Shown piece after piece: positions 27,100-35,174 of a stretch of DNA of 64,000 nt. Within the stretch, counting starts at the first letter, position 1, and every line of letters begins with the position of its first letter. Position numbers and translations under genes: made by a program. This DNA is from CAJJDF01 sp965660305 (GTDB lineage Bacteria > Bacteroidota > Bacteroidia > Flavobacteriales_D > CAJJDF01), in the NCBI GenBank assembly GCA_965660305.1, contig CBFHZD010000001.1, positions 372,001 to 436,000 of the forward strand, in the 5' to 3' direction. The notes under the pieces were generated by a model. The model was not told the DNA's origin and made no database searches. It saw only the letters and a program-made list of their open reading frames with translations.

Positions 27100-28088
27100 T
27101 TATATTTGTAGTAGTATTGATGTTCCTGGGAAGTTGCGGAGGTAACGAAAATCGACCCATAAAACCGGCTGCCAGAACTAAAACAAATCAGCATTTACCT
27201 GCGGTTGTCACACCCAGTTTCAATCAAGACTCAGCGTTTCAATTTATCCAATCACAAGTAGATTTTGGTCCAAGGGTGCCCAACTCAAAAGCACATTCCA
27301 ATTGTGCCATTTGGATGGAAAAAAAACTGAATGACTACGGAGCAACTACCCTCGTTCAAGAAGCAGTGGTAACGGCATTCAATGGAGATAAGCTCAACAT
27401 GAAAAATATCATTGCGCAATTTTCACCTGAAAAGAGTCGAAGAATTATGTTATTTGCTCATTGGGATACAAGGCCCGTTGCCGACAAAGACGACAAGCGA
27501 AAATCGGAACCCATAGACGGTGCCAATGACGGAGGCAGTGGTGTAGGAGTTCTGTTAGAAATTGCAAGACAATTTAGCTTAAAAGAACCTACAGTTGGTG
27601 TAGATATTATTTTGTTTGACGCGGAAGATTACGGAACTTTTGAAGGGAGTATAAGCTCTATGCCAGACAGTTGGTGTTTGGGAAGTCAATATTGGGCAAA
27701 CAATCCTCCGGTGCTCAACTATCAACCCAAATATGGAATCCTGTTAGATATGGTTGGTGGCTCAAATGCCAAATTTCCCAAAGAATATATCTCCATGTAT
27801 CACGCCAGAAATGTAGTAGAAAAAGTATGGAGTACAGCAAAAAAATTGGGGTTCAGTAATTATTTTATTGACACGGAACTCACACAATATCAAGCTATAA
27901 CCGATGACCATTTGTACGTAAATGCCTTGGCTAATATTCCTAGCATAGACATCATTAGTTACGACCCAAACGAAAATTCTTTCGGAGATTTTCATCATAC
28001 TCACGAAGACAACATGGAAATCATTGATAAAAACACCCTGAAAGCAGTAGGACAAACTGTAATGGAAGTGGTGTATCAGGAACGTTAA
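27084..28088 (+). CDS. M28-family glutaminyl-peptide cyclotransferase-like lipoprotein
   Basis: The start overlaps the end of cysS by 16 bases and gives a lipoprotein signal (FLGSC, acylated Cys17). The catalytic part resembles zinc-dependent glutaminyl cyclases of the M28 fold: LFAHWDTRPVAD, the zinc aspartate in GANDGGSG, FDAEDYG, SWCLGSQYWA and a final HHTHEDNME. Such enzymes convert N-terminal Gln to pyroglutamate on exported proteins, which in Bacteroidota protects periplasmic proteins after signal cleavage. An M28 aminopeptidase role is the alternative. At 334 residues its length is normal. Confidence 0.88.
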   Translation: MGKKLVIFVVVLMFLGSCGGNENRPIKPAARTKTNQHLPAVVTPSFNQDSAFQFIQSQVDFGPRVPNSKAHSNCAIWMEKKLNDYGATTLVQEAVVTAFNGDKLNMKNIIAQFSPEKSRRIMLFAHWDTRPVADKDDKRKSEPIDGANDGGSGVGVLLEIARQFSLKEPTVGVDIILFDAEDYGTFEGSISSMPDSWCLGSQYWANNPPVLNYQPKYGILLDMVGGSNAKFPKEYISMYHARNVVEKVWSTAKKLGFSNYFIDTELTQYQAITDDHLYVNALANIPSIDIISYDPNENSFGDFHHTHEDNMEIIDKNTLKAVGQTVMEVVYQER

Positions 28089-28144
28089 GTCTTTCGTAAA
28101 TAAAAGAAAACCTTACCAAATTAGTGTAAAACCAAATATTTATG

Positions 28145-28152
28145 TAAGTTTG
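28145..28152 (+). promoter_or_regulatory. Candidate -7 promoter box of the rimP-nusA-infB operon
   Basis: TAAGTTTG is an exact TAnnTTTG match 55 bases before rimP. Upstream, TTAG at 28121-28124 is only a weak -33 box. A start just downstream would place the hairpin at 28172-28196 in the 5' leader. Confidence 0.5.
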
Positions 28153-28171
28153 CATCGTAATAGAAGAAAGG

Positions 28172-28196
28172 AAGGAGCTGAATAGCTCCTTTTTTA
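28172..28196 (+). terminator. Terminator-like hairpin in the rimP leader, possible attenuator
   Basis: A perfect 8-bp stem (AAGGAGCT with AGCTCCTT) with loop GAAT is followed by five more T, ending 12 bases before the rimP start. It has the form of an intrinsic terminator yet stands upstream of the operon it would block, and no gene upstream needs it except the peptidase ending 84 bases earlier. Confidence 0.65.
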
Positions 28197-28207
28197 TTGG
28201 GATAAAA

Positions 28208-28681
28208 ATGATAAAAAAAGAAATCGTACTCGAACTAATTAATGAAAAACTAGAAGAAAACCCAGAGTTTTATCTAGTTGATTTAAAGATTAGTAGCGCA
28301 AGTAAAATTTACATCGAAATAGACCACAAAACAGATCCTATCTCAATTAACGATTGCATTGCTTTTAGTCGTCAAGTGGAGCACAATCTGGACCGGGAGG
28401 AAGAAGACTTTGAACTAGAAGTAACATCTCCTGGCCTGAGCGTTCCCTTTAAAGTGACACAGCAATATATCAAAAACTTAGGAAAAGAAGTAAAAGTAAT
28501 GTTGGCTTCTAGCAAAACGATTGAAGGAGTGCTGGAAGAAGTATCTGAATCTGGAATAGTTTTAACGAACGAAACCAAAGAAAGAGTAGAAGGAAAAAAG
28601 AAAAAAATTAAAGTGAAAAACGAATTCAAACTTTCGTTTGAAGAAATTAAAGAAACCAAAATAATAGTAAAATTTAAATAA
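28208..28681 (+). CDS. rimP: Ribosome maturation factor RimP
   Basis: Needed for 30S subunit assembly. The 157 residues include the N-terminal alpha/beta domain with the IEIDHKTDPISINDCIAFSRQVE segment and LEVTSPGLSVPF near 80-92, followed by the C-terminal SH3-like domain (KEVKVMLASSKTIEGVL). The end is rich in Lys and Glu. It opens the rimP-nusA-infB operon, with nusA starting 7 bases after its stop. In E. coli the equivalent operon is autoregulated by NusA, which makes the leader hairpin upstream of interest. Confidence 0.95.
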   Translation: MIKKEIVLELINEKLEENPEFYLVDLKISSASKIYIEIDHKTDPISINDCIAFSRQVEHNLDREEEDFELEVTSPGLSVPFKVTQQYIKNLGKEVKVMLASSKTIEGVLEEVSESGIVLTNETKERVEGKKKKIKVKNEFKLSFEEIKETKIIVKFK

Positions 28682-28688
28682 TTAAGGG

Positions 28689-29924
28689 ATGGACAGTATC
28701 AATTTAATTGACTCATTTTCTGAGTTTAAAGAGTTTAAAAACATCGACAGAGTTACGATGCTTGGTGTGTTAGAAGAGGTTTTCCGTGCAATGATAAGAA
28801 AGCAAAACGGAACAGATGAAAACTTGGATGTCATCATAAACGTGGATAAAGGCGATCTGGAACTTTGGATAAACAAAGTAATTGTGGAAGACGGAATGAG
28901 CGAAGACGATGCTTTGGAAATTGAATTGTCTGATGCTCTGAAGATTGAGGATGATTTTGAAGTAGGAGAAGAAATTGCTATTGAAGTAAAAATTGAGGAC
29001 TTTGGAAGAAGAAACATATTGGCTTTGAGACAAAACCTGATTAATAAAATCATGGAATTGGAAAAAGACAACGTGTACAAAAAATACAAAGACAAGCTGG
29101 GTGAACTAATGACAGGTGAAGTGTATCAAATCTGGAAAAGAGAGATGCTTATCTTGGACGAAGAAGGGAATGAGTTGATACTGCCTAAAATGGAACAAAT
29201 TCCTGGAGATTTTTTTAAAAAAGGAGACACAATAAGAGCAGTGATTGAAAGAGTAGATCACATTAACAATTCACCAAGAATCATTTTATCTAGAACTTCT
29301 CCGCATTTCCTTGAGAGATTATTTGAATTGGAGATTCCTGAGATTTTTGATGGATTAATCACGATAAAAAAGATTGTGAGAACTCCTGGTGACAGGGCAA
29401 AAGTAGCAGTAGAAAGTTATGATGACAGGGTAGATCCAGTTGGAGCTTGTGTAGGAATGAAAGGAGCCAGAATTCACGGAATTGTGAGAGAATTGAGAAA
29501 TGAAAACATTGATGTCATAAACTTTACAGAAAACGAACAGTTATTGATACAAAGAGCCCTTAGCCCTGCAAAAGTAGGTTCAGTAGAACTTGTTGCAGAA
29601 ACAGGAAGAGCAAATGTTTATTTACATCCAGATGAAGTTTCCAAAGCAATTGGAAGAGGAGGGCAAAACATCAAATTAGCAGGTAAACTAACTGGTTACG
29701 AAATTGACGTTTACAGAGAAGGTGCAGAGGATATTGAAGATGTGGATTTAAATGAATTTTCTGATGAAATTGATGCGTGGATCATCGATGAGTTAAAAGC
29801 TATTGGGTGCGATTCTGCAAAAAGCGTGTTAGCGATTGGAAAAGCAGATTTAGTTCAAAGAACAGACCTTGAAGAAGAAACGATAGAAGAGATTTTATCG
29901 ATTCTGAAGTCTGAGTTTGAATAA
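28689..29924 (+). CDS. nusA: Transcription elongation/termination factor NusA
   Basis: Binds RNA polymerase and nascent RNA to modulate pausing and termination. The 411 residues show the N-terminal polymerase-binding domain (about 1-125), an S1 domain (about 130-195, with MTGEVYQIWKRE), and two KH domains with RTPGDRAKVAV, CVGMKGARIHGIVREL and AIGRGGQNIKLAGKLTGYEIDV. A short C-terminal helix-hairpin-helix-like part (SAKSVLAIGKADLVQRTDLEEETI) replaces the longer acidic repeats of E. coli. This length is usual for the phylum. It is the second gene of the operon. Confidence 0.97.
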   Translation: MDSINLIDSFSEFKEFKNIDRVTMLGVLEEVFRAMIRKQNGTDENLDVIINVDKGDLELWINKVIVEDGMSEDDALEIELSDALKIEDDFEVGEEIAIEVKIEDFGRRNILALRQNLINKIMELEKDNVYKKYKDKLGELMTGEVYQIWKREMLILDEEGNELILPKMEQIPGDFFKKGDTIRAVIERVDHINNSPRIILSRTSPHFLERLFELEIPEIFDGLITIKKIVRTPGDRAKVAVESYDDRVDPVGACVGMKGARIHGIVRELRNENIDVINFTENEQLLIQRALSPAKVGSVELVAETGRANVYLHPDEVSKAIGRGGQNIKLAGKLTGYEIDVYREGAEDIEDVDLNEFSDEIDAWIIDELKAIGCDSAKSVLAIGKADLVQRTDLEEETIEEILSILKSEFE

Positions 29925-29987
29925 AATAATTTGAATTTCACCAAATAAACTATATTTTTAAGAAAAAGAGCAAAACAACATTACTAC

Positions 29988-32735
29988 ATGGCGGTTAAAA
30001 GACTAAGTAAAATAGCAAAAGAGTTGAACGTTGGAATATCTTCCCTGGTTGATCATTTGAAATCAAAGGGTGTGGAGATAGAGTCAAGTCCGAACACAAA
30101 AGTGGAGGAAGACGCATACAACATTCTTCTTGAAGAATTTGAGGATGCTAAAATAGAAAAAGCCAAAGCCAAAGAAGTGGTTGCAAGCAGGGAAAAGAAA
30201 CCTGCAGTTGAAGAAGCTCCAAAAGTGGAAGAGGAGGTTATTAAAGCTAAAGTTGAGGAATTCAAAAAGCCAGAAGTTTTGGGCACGGTAGACCTCAATC
30301 CAAAACCAAAAAAGGTAGAGCCGCCTAAACCTGAACCTGTTCAAGAAATCAAAGAAGAGCCGAAAAAAGAAGAAGTAAAACAAGAGCCAAAGAAAAAAGT
30401 AGAGCAAGAAACTATCAAAGCTTCTGCCGCGAAGCTAGAAAAGCTCGAAGTTCTCGGTAAAATTGACTTGGAGGCAACTAGCAAACCAAAGAAGAAAGTA
30501 GAAGCAAAAAAAGAAGAACCTAAGCCTGAGGTAGCAAAAGAACCAGTGAAAGAGGAAGTGCCTGAGAAAAAGGAAGAACCAAAAACCGAAGCTCCAGCTG
30601 CCGAAAAGCCAAAAGGGAAAACAGAGGAAACTACCATAAAAGCGAAAGCTGACAGGCTTACTGGAACTACTGTTCTGGGAAAAATTGAATTGCCTGTTGA
30701 TAAAAGCAAAGAAAAATCCAAGAGAAAAAGGATTAAGAAAGTGAATATTGAGAAAACCATAAAACGTGGTGGAAACAATAACAATGGTCCTAGAGGAAAA
30801 AAACCTCAAAAAGCAGAGGCTACTCCAGAAGAAATACAAAAAGAAATCAAAGAAACTCTTGCACGTTTGAGTGGAAAGGGTGGAAAGAAAAAAGGTGATA
30901 AATACCGAAGAGAGAAAAGACAGGCTGTTGCCGATAAAAGAGAAGAAGATTTACAAAAACAAGATGCAGAAAGTAAAATCCTGAAACTCACAGAATTTGT
31001 GACTGTTTCGGATTTAGCATCTTTGATGAATGTAACTCCAACAGATGTTATTTCGGCTTGTATGTCACTCGGAATTTTTGCATCAATTAATCAAAGAATA
31101 GATGCAGAAACCATTTCAATTATTGCGGACGAATTTGGATTTGATGTAGAGTTCATTTCTGCCGAAGATCAAATTGGTGTAGAAGAAGAAGAAATTGTAG
31201 ATGCACCAGAGGATTTGGTGGACAGAGCACCAATCGTTACTGTAATGGGTCACGTAGATCACGGAAAAACTTCGTTGCTAGATTACATCCGAGAAGCAAA
31301 AATTGCCGATGGCGAAGCTGGAGGAATTACACAACATATTGGTGCTTATAAAGTAACCGGAAAAGATACAGGAAGACAGATTACTTTCCTAGATACACCT
31401 GGTCACGAAGCCTTTACTGCGATGAGAGCCAGGGGAGCCGCTGTAACAGATATTGCTATTATTATTGTTGCCGCAGACGATGCCATCATGCCGCAGACGA
31501 AGGAAGCAATAAACCACTGTCAAGCAGCTGGTGTACCTATGGTATTTGCTATTAACAAAATAGATAAACCAGGGGCAAATCCAGATAACGTTAAGACTCA
31601 ACTATCTGCCATGAATTTATTGGTTGAAGAATGGGGTGGAAAATACCAATCCATGGATATTTCAGCGAAGACTGGTCAAGGGATTGAAGATTTACTCGAA
31701 AAAGTGTTGTTAGAAGCAGAACTGCTAGAGTTAAAAGCAAACCCAAACAGAAATGCACAAGGTGCCGTTCTAGAATCTTCTTTGGACAAAGGAAGAGGTT
31801 ATGTAACAAACATCTTGGTTGAAAAAGGAACACTAAAAGTTGGAGATATGCTCTTATCCGGTCATTTTTACGGAAAAGTAAAGGCAATGCACAACGAACA
31901 TGGTAAAAAAGTAAAAGAAGTGGGGCCTGCTACACCAGTCTCTATCATCGGTTTGAATGGAGCTCCAAATGCCGGAGATAAGTTCAATGTATTGGAAGAT
32001 GAAAAAGAGGCTAAACAAATTGCAACAAAGAGAGAACAACTACAGAGAGAACAGGGTGTAAGAACAAAGAAACACATTACCCTAGAAGAAATTGGAAGAA
32101 GGCTTGCGATTGGAGATTTCAAAGAATTAAACGTAATTGTAAAAGGAGATGTAGATGGATCTATCGAAGCATTGACAGATTCTTTACTGAAACTATCTAC
32201 CGAGGAAATTGCAGTAAATGTGATACATAAGGCAGTTGGAGCAATCTCAGAATCTGATGTGTTGTTAGCTTCTGCTTCCGATGCCATCATCATTGGATTC
32301 CAGGTAAGACCTACAGCTCAGGCAAGAAGAATTGCAGAAACAGAAGAAATCGATATCCGATTGTACTCAATCATTTACCAAGCTATCGAAGAAATGAAAG
32401 ATGCCATGGAAGGAATGCTATCTCCAGACATTGTAGAGGAAGTGTTAGGTACAGCTGAGGTAAGAGATATATTCAAGATTTCTAAAGTGGGTACGATTGC
32501 AGGAAGTTATGTGTTGGAAGGAAACATCACACGAAGCGCTAAAGTGAGATTGATAAGAGATGGAATTGTTATTTATAACGGTAAATTAGCCACACTCAAG
32601 CGTTTCAAAGACGATGTGAAGGAAGTTAAGTTTGGTTACGAATGTGGTATTGCTCTGGAGAAATTCAACGACCTGCAGGTAGGCGATCAGTTTGAGGCTT
32701 ATCATGAAGTAGAAGTTGCTAAAACTCTTAAGTAA
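29988..32735 (+). CDS. infB: Translation initiation factor IF-2
   Basis: GTPase that places initiator tRNA on the ribosome. The 915 residues begin with a short IF2-N-type helix (RLSKIAKELNVGISSLVDHL), then about 300 low-complexity, Lys/Glu/Pro-rich residues in which a motif of about 20 residues ending VLGxxxL recurs three times. A second IF2-N domain is near 325-385, then the G domain with GHVDHGKTS at 421-429, DTPGHE and NKIDKPGAN, followed by the beta-barrel and C-terminal tRNA-binding domains. It lies 63 bases after nusA and 10 bases before rnc, so all are probably one operon. Confidence 0.98.
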   Translation: MAVKRLSKIAKELNVGISSLVDHLKSKGVEIESSPNTKVEEDAYNILLEEFEDAKIEKAKAKEVVASREKKPAVEEAPKVEEEVIKAKVEEFKKPEVLGTVDLNPKPKKVEPPKPEPVQEIKEEPKKEEVKQEPKKKVEQETIKASAAKLEKLEVLGKIDLEATSKPKKKVEAKKEEPKPEVAKEPVKEEVPEKKEEPKTEAPAAEKPKGKTEETTIKAKADRLTGTTVLGKIELPVDKSKEKSKRKRIKKVNIEKTIKRGGNNNNGPRGKKPQKAEATPEEIQKEIKETLARLSGKGGKKKGDKYRREKRQAVADKREEDLQKQDAESKILKLTEFVTVSDLASLMNVTPTDVISACMSLGIFASINQRIDAETISIIADEFGFDVEFISAEDQIGVEEEEIVDAPEDLVDRAPIVTVMGHVDHGKTSLLDYIREAKIADGEAGGITQHIGAYKVTGKDTGRQITFLDTPGHEAFTAMRARGAAVTDIAIIIVAADDAIMPQTKEAINHCQAAGVPMVFAINKIDKPGANPDNVKTQLSAMNLLVEEWGGKYQSMDISAKTGQGIEDLLEKVLLEAELLELKANPNRNAQGAVLESSLDKGRGYVTNILVEKGTLKVGDMLLSGHFYGKVKAMHNEHGKKVKEVGPATPVSIIGLNGAPNAGDKFNVLEDEKEAKQIATKREQLQREQGVRTKKHITLEEIGRRLAIGDFKELNVIVKGDVDGSIEALTDSLLKLSTEEIAVNVIHKAVGAISESDVLLASASDAIIIGFQVRPTAQARRIAETEEIDIRLYSIIYQAIEEMKDAMEGMLSPDIVEEVLGTAEVRDIFKISKVGTIAGSYVLEGNITRSAKVRLIRDGIVIYNGKLATLKRFKDDVKEVKFGYECGIALEKFNDLQVGDQFEAYHEVEVAKTLK

Positions 32736-32745
32736 TAGGTAGATT

Positions 32746-33450
32746 ATGACTAGGATAAAAGCTCTTTTGGCTTCAGGCAAATCTGCCTTTGCGTCAAAAG
32801 ATGAACTTACCTCCTATTTTCGCTCAAATTTTGGTGTAAAACCAAAAAACATTGATTTATTCAAACAAGCTCTAACTCATAAATCTGTTTCTACAGATTG
32901 TAACAATGAACGATTAGAATATTTAGGAGACACGATACTTTCTGGTATCGTGTCTTCTTATTTGTACAATAAATTCCCCGAAAAAGATGAAGGAGGACTT
33001 ACGGTCCTCAGTTCCAAAATTGTCACCAGAAACAAGCTCAACGAAATAGGTTCACTCATTGGGCTTAACAAACATATCATTGCCGTGGAGTTTCAGAGAG
33101 GCTATAAAAATATAGTGGGAAATGCTTTTGAGGCCATAATTGGAGCCATCTTTCTTGACCAAGGATTTGACAAAACTGTGAAAAGTGTTAAAAAATCTCT
33201 GCTTCGCCATATTGATTTAGAAGAACTAGACAGAACAAAAACGAATTATAAAAGTGTATTGATCGTTTGGGGTCAAAAAAGTAATAATCAGGTTGTTTTT
33301 AAAGGTAAAAAGCTTCCAGAATCCAATAAGTACAAAAGTACACTTTACATCAACTCCAAGAAAATACATTCTACTGCAAAGGATTCAAAAAAAGAAGCCG
33401 AACTGTACTTAGCAGAAAAAGCTCTTAAAAGTTTATTTTTAGAAGAGTAG
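32746..33450 (+). CDS. rnc: Ribonuclease III
   Basis: Cleaves double-stranded RNA in rRNA and mRNA processing. The 234 residues contain the signature NERLEYLGD (54-62) with catalytic Glu58 and Asp62, and the second acidic site AFEAIIG with Glu129. The place of E. coli Asp114 is taken by Asn126, as in many Bacteroidota homologues as far as I recall. The C-terminal double-stranded RNA-binding domain (about 165-232) is recognisable but diverged. The start follows infB by 10 bases. In many relatives rnc follows acpP-fabF instead, so its place after infB is a variation in gene order. Confidence 0.93.
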   Translation: MTRIKALLASGKSAFASKDELTSYFRSNFGVKPKNIDLFKQALTHKSVSTDCNNERLEYLGDTILSGIVSSYLYNKFPEKDEGGLTVLSSKIVTRNKLNEIGSLIGLNKHIIAVEFQRGYKNIVGNAFEAIIGAIFLDQGFDKTVKSVKKSLLRHIDLEELDRTKTNYKSVLIVWGQKSNNQVVFKGKKLPESNKYKSTLYINSKKIHSTAKDSKKEAELYLAEKALKSLFLEE

Positions 33451-33554
33451 GTTTCTCAAGCCTAAATAAGAGCTTGGATAAATACACCATTCCTTGCACA
33501 CAGTACTTCAATTTTCACTAAATTTGCAACATAATTTAAACACACGTAACTACT

Positions 33555-34217
33555 ATGATTTGGTTAACAATCTATAAAAAGCTTTTACAATTTAGACTCT
33601 ACATTGGGTTTACATTAATTGCAATTACCATCGCTCTCGGGTTTACGCGATACGATGGATGGTTTTGGTTTAGTTTAATCCTTGCTTTTATTGCAATTGG
33701 CTCACATGTATTCTTTGGGCCTATTCGCTTTATTCAAGAAGCCATTCAAAGTGGAGACATGGAAACTGCAAAAAAATACATCAAACAAGTTTATTTCCCA
33801 CGACTCTTATTCAAGCCAGTGAGACAAGGGTTTTATATGCTTCAGTCCAACATGGCTATGGCAGAAAAGGATTTTAGCTCTGCTGAAACTCTAATGAACA
33901 AGAGTATAAAAAGTAAAAGTAAAGCGCTAGGGAGCACAGGAGAAGGATCGTCTTACCTGCAATTAGGAATGATTGCTGCCCAAAATGGTAAAATGAGTGA
34001 AGCCAAAAAAAACCTGAGAATCGCTCTTGACAAAGGACTTGGTGATAAAGAAACAAAGGCAACGGCTTATCTTCAATTAGCCGGTCTGGAAATGCAATCC
34101 AGACGTTTTGGACCCGCAAATAATTATTTCAAAAAAGCTAAACAATTGAAACCTCAAACTAGTGAGCTAAAAGATCAAATTGCGCAAATGGAAAAGTATA
34201 TACACAGAAGAGGATAA
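33555..34217 (+). CDS. Membrane-anchored TPR protein
   Basis: The 220 residues start with two transmembrane helices (about 13-31 and 36-54) and a short positively charged linker, followed by about three to four tetratricopeptide-like helix pairs (for example SSYLQLGMIAAQNGKMSEAKK and ATAYLQLAGLEMQSRRFGPA) and a charged tail. The two helices with a cytoplasmic TPR domain suggest a small scaffold at the inner membrane. No enzyme motif is present. It lies about 100 bases after rnc and ends at a strong terminator; it may be transcribed with the operon or from its own promoter. Function unknown. Confidence 0.7.
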   Translation: MIWLTIYKKLLQFRLYIGFTLIAITIALGFTRYDGWFWFSLILAFIAIGSHVFFGPIRFIQEAIQSGDMETAKKYIKQVYFPRLLFKPVRQGFYMLQSNMAMAEKDFSSAETLMNKSIKSKSKALGSTGEGSSYLQLGMIAAQNGKMSEAKKNLRIALDKGLGDKETKATAYLQLAGLEMQSRRFGPANNYFKKAKQLKPQTSELKDQIAQMEKYIHRRG

Positions 34218-34232
34218 GAAAATAAATATCAT

Positions 34233-34266
34233 AAAAAAAGCGATGAGTATTTTCATCGCTTTTTTT
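34233..34266. terminator. Strong bidirectional intrinsic terminator
   Basis: A 14-bp stem made of GCGATGA paired with TCATCGC and flanking A7/T7 tracts, with a 6-base loop, serves the convergent TPR gene and accD. Confidence 0.93.
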
Positions 34267-34284
34267 GTTCTCCCAACAATAGAA

Positions 34285-35121
34285 TTAAAACATCTTTGTC
34301 AATAAGCTTAGCTTCTCTTTTAGGTTTCTTCTATCGACAATAAAATCCAAGAATCCGTGCTCCAATAAAAATTCAGAAGTTTGGAAACCTTCAGGTAAAT
34401 CTTTACCGATAGTTTCTTTTACGACTCTTGGTCCAGCAAAAGCGATTAGCGCTCCTGGTTCTGCAATATTCACATCGCCAAGCATAGCAAACGAAGCAGT
34501 AACACCTCCAGTTGTAGGATCTGTAAGCAAGGATATATAGGGCTGTTTAGCCTTCGATAGCAAGGTTAATTTTGCCGAAGTTTTAGCCATTTGCATCAAA
34601 GAAAAACCCGCTTCCATCATTCTGGCTCCACCCGATTTTGAAATCATCATGAATGGGCATTTCTTCTTTATTGCATAATCTATGGCTCTTGCAATCTTTT
34701 CACCCACAACAGATCCCATAGAACCTCCGATGAATGCAAAATCCATACAAGCGACCACAATAGGTTGCCCTGTTGTTTTACCATAAGCTGTTCTTACCGC
34801 ATCCTTTAAGTTCGATTTTTTCTGAGAGGCTGCCAATCGTTTTTGATAAGACTTGGTGTCAGTAAATTTCAGAGGATCCTTTGCTGTCATATCAGCATCC
34901 AATTCTGTGAACTTATTGTCATCAAAAATGATTGAAAAATATTCTTTAGAACCAATTTTAAAGTGATATCCATCTTCAATACTTACCCAGCTGTTTTCTT
35001 CCAAATTGTCTTTGTCAACAATATTTCCACTTGGTGTTTTGTGCCACAATCCGTCAGGAGTTTCTTTCTTCTGTTCGGTTGGGGTTACAATATTCTTATT
35101 CTTTCTAGTAAACCATCCCAT
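34285..35121 (-). CDS. accD: Acetyl-CoA carboxylase carboxyltransferase subunit beta, zinc-finger cysteines absent
   Basis: Part of the enzyme that makes malonyl-CoA for fatty acid synthesis. The 278 residues keep the crotonase-fold core: ACMDFAFIGGSMGSVVGEK, SKSGGARMMEA, LTDPTTGGVTASFAMLGD and LPEGFQTSEFLLEHG. The N-terminal zinc ribbon is odd. The four positions that are Cys in most AccD proteins (CPSC and CPKC) are Thr29, Gly32, Ser47 and Asp50 here, although the surrounding residues (LEEN-W and GYHF) still align. From memory, other Flavobacteria share this loss. accA is not in the window. The gene is followed by a terminator. Confidence 0.96.
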   Translation of the reverse strand: MGWFTRKNKNIVTPTEQKKETPDGLWHKTPSGNIVDKDNLEENSWVSIEDGYHFKIGSKEYFSIIFDDNKFTELDADMTAKDPLKFTDTKSYQKRLAASQKKSNLKDAVRTAYGKTTGQPIVVACMDFAFIGGSMGSVVGEKIARAIDYAIKKKCPFMMISKSGGARMMEAGFSLMQMAKTSAKLTLLSKAKQPYISLLTDPTTGGVTASFAMLGDVNIAEPGALIAFAGPRVVKETIGKDLPEGFQTSEFLLEHGFLDFIVDRRNLKEKLSLLTKMF

Positions 35122-35174
35122 AATTCAAATATTTGTAAGTGTTTGTGAGTGCAATTTACTCTCGCACAGTCAAT

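Noticed and set aside
30341..30839. Long minus-strand open frames opposite infB
   Set aside because: They mirror the Lys/Glu-rich linker codons of IF-2 and give Phe/Ser-rich, non-protein-like sequences.
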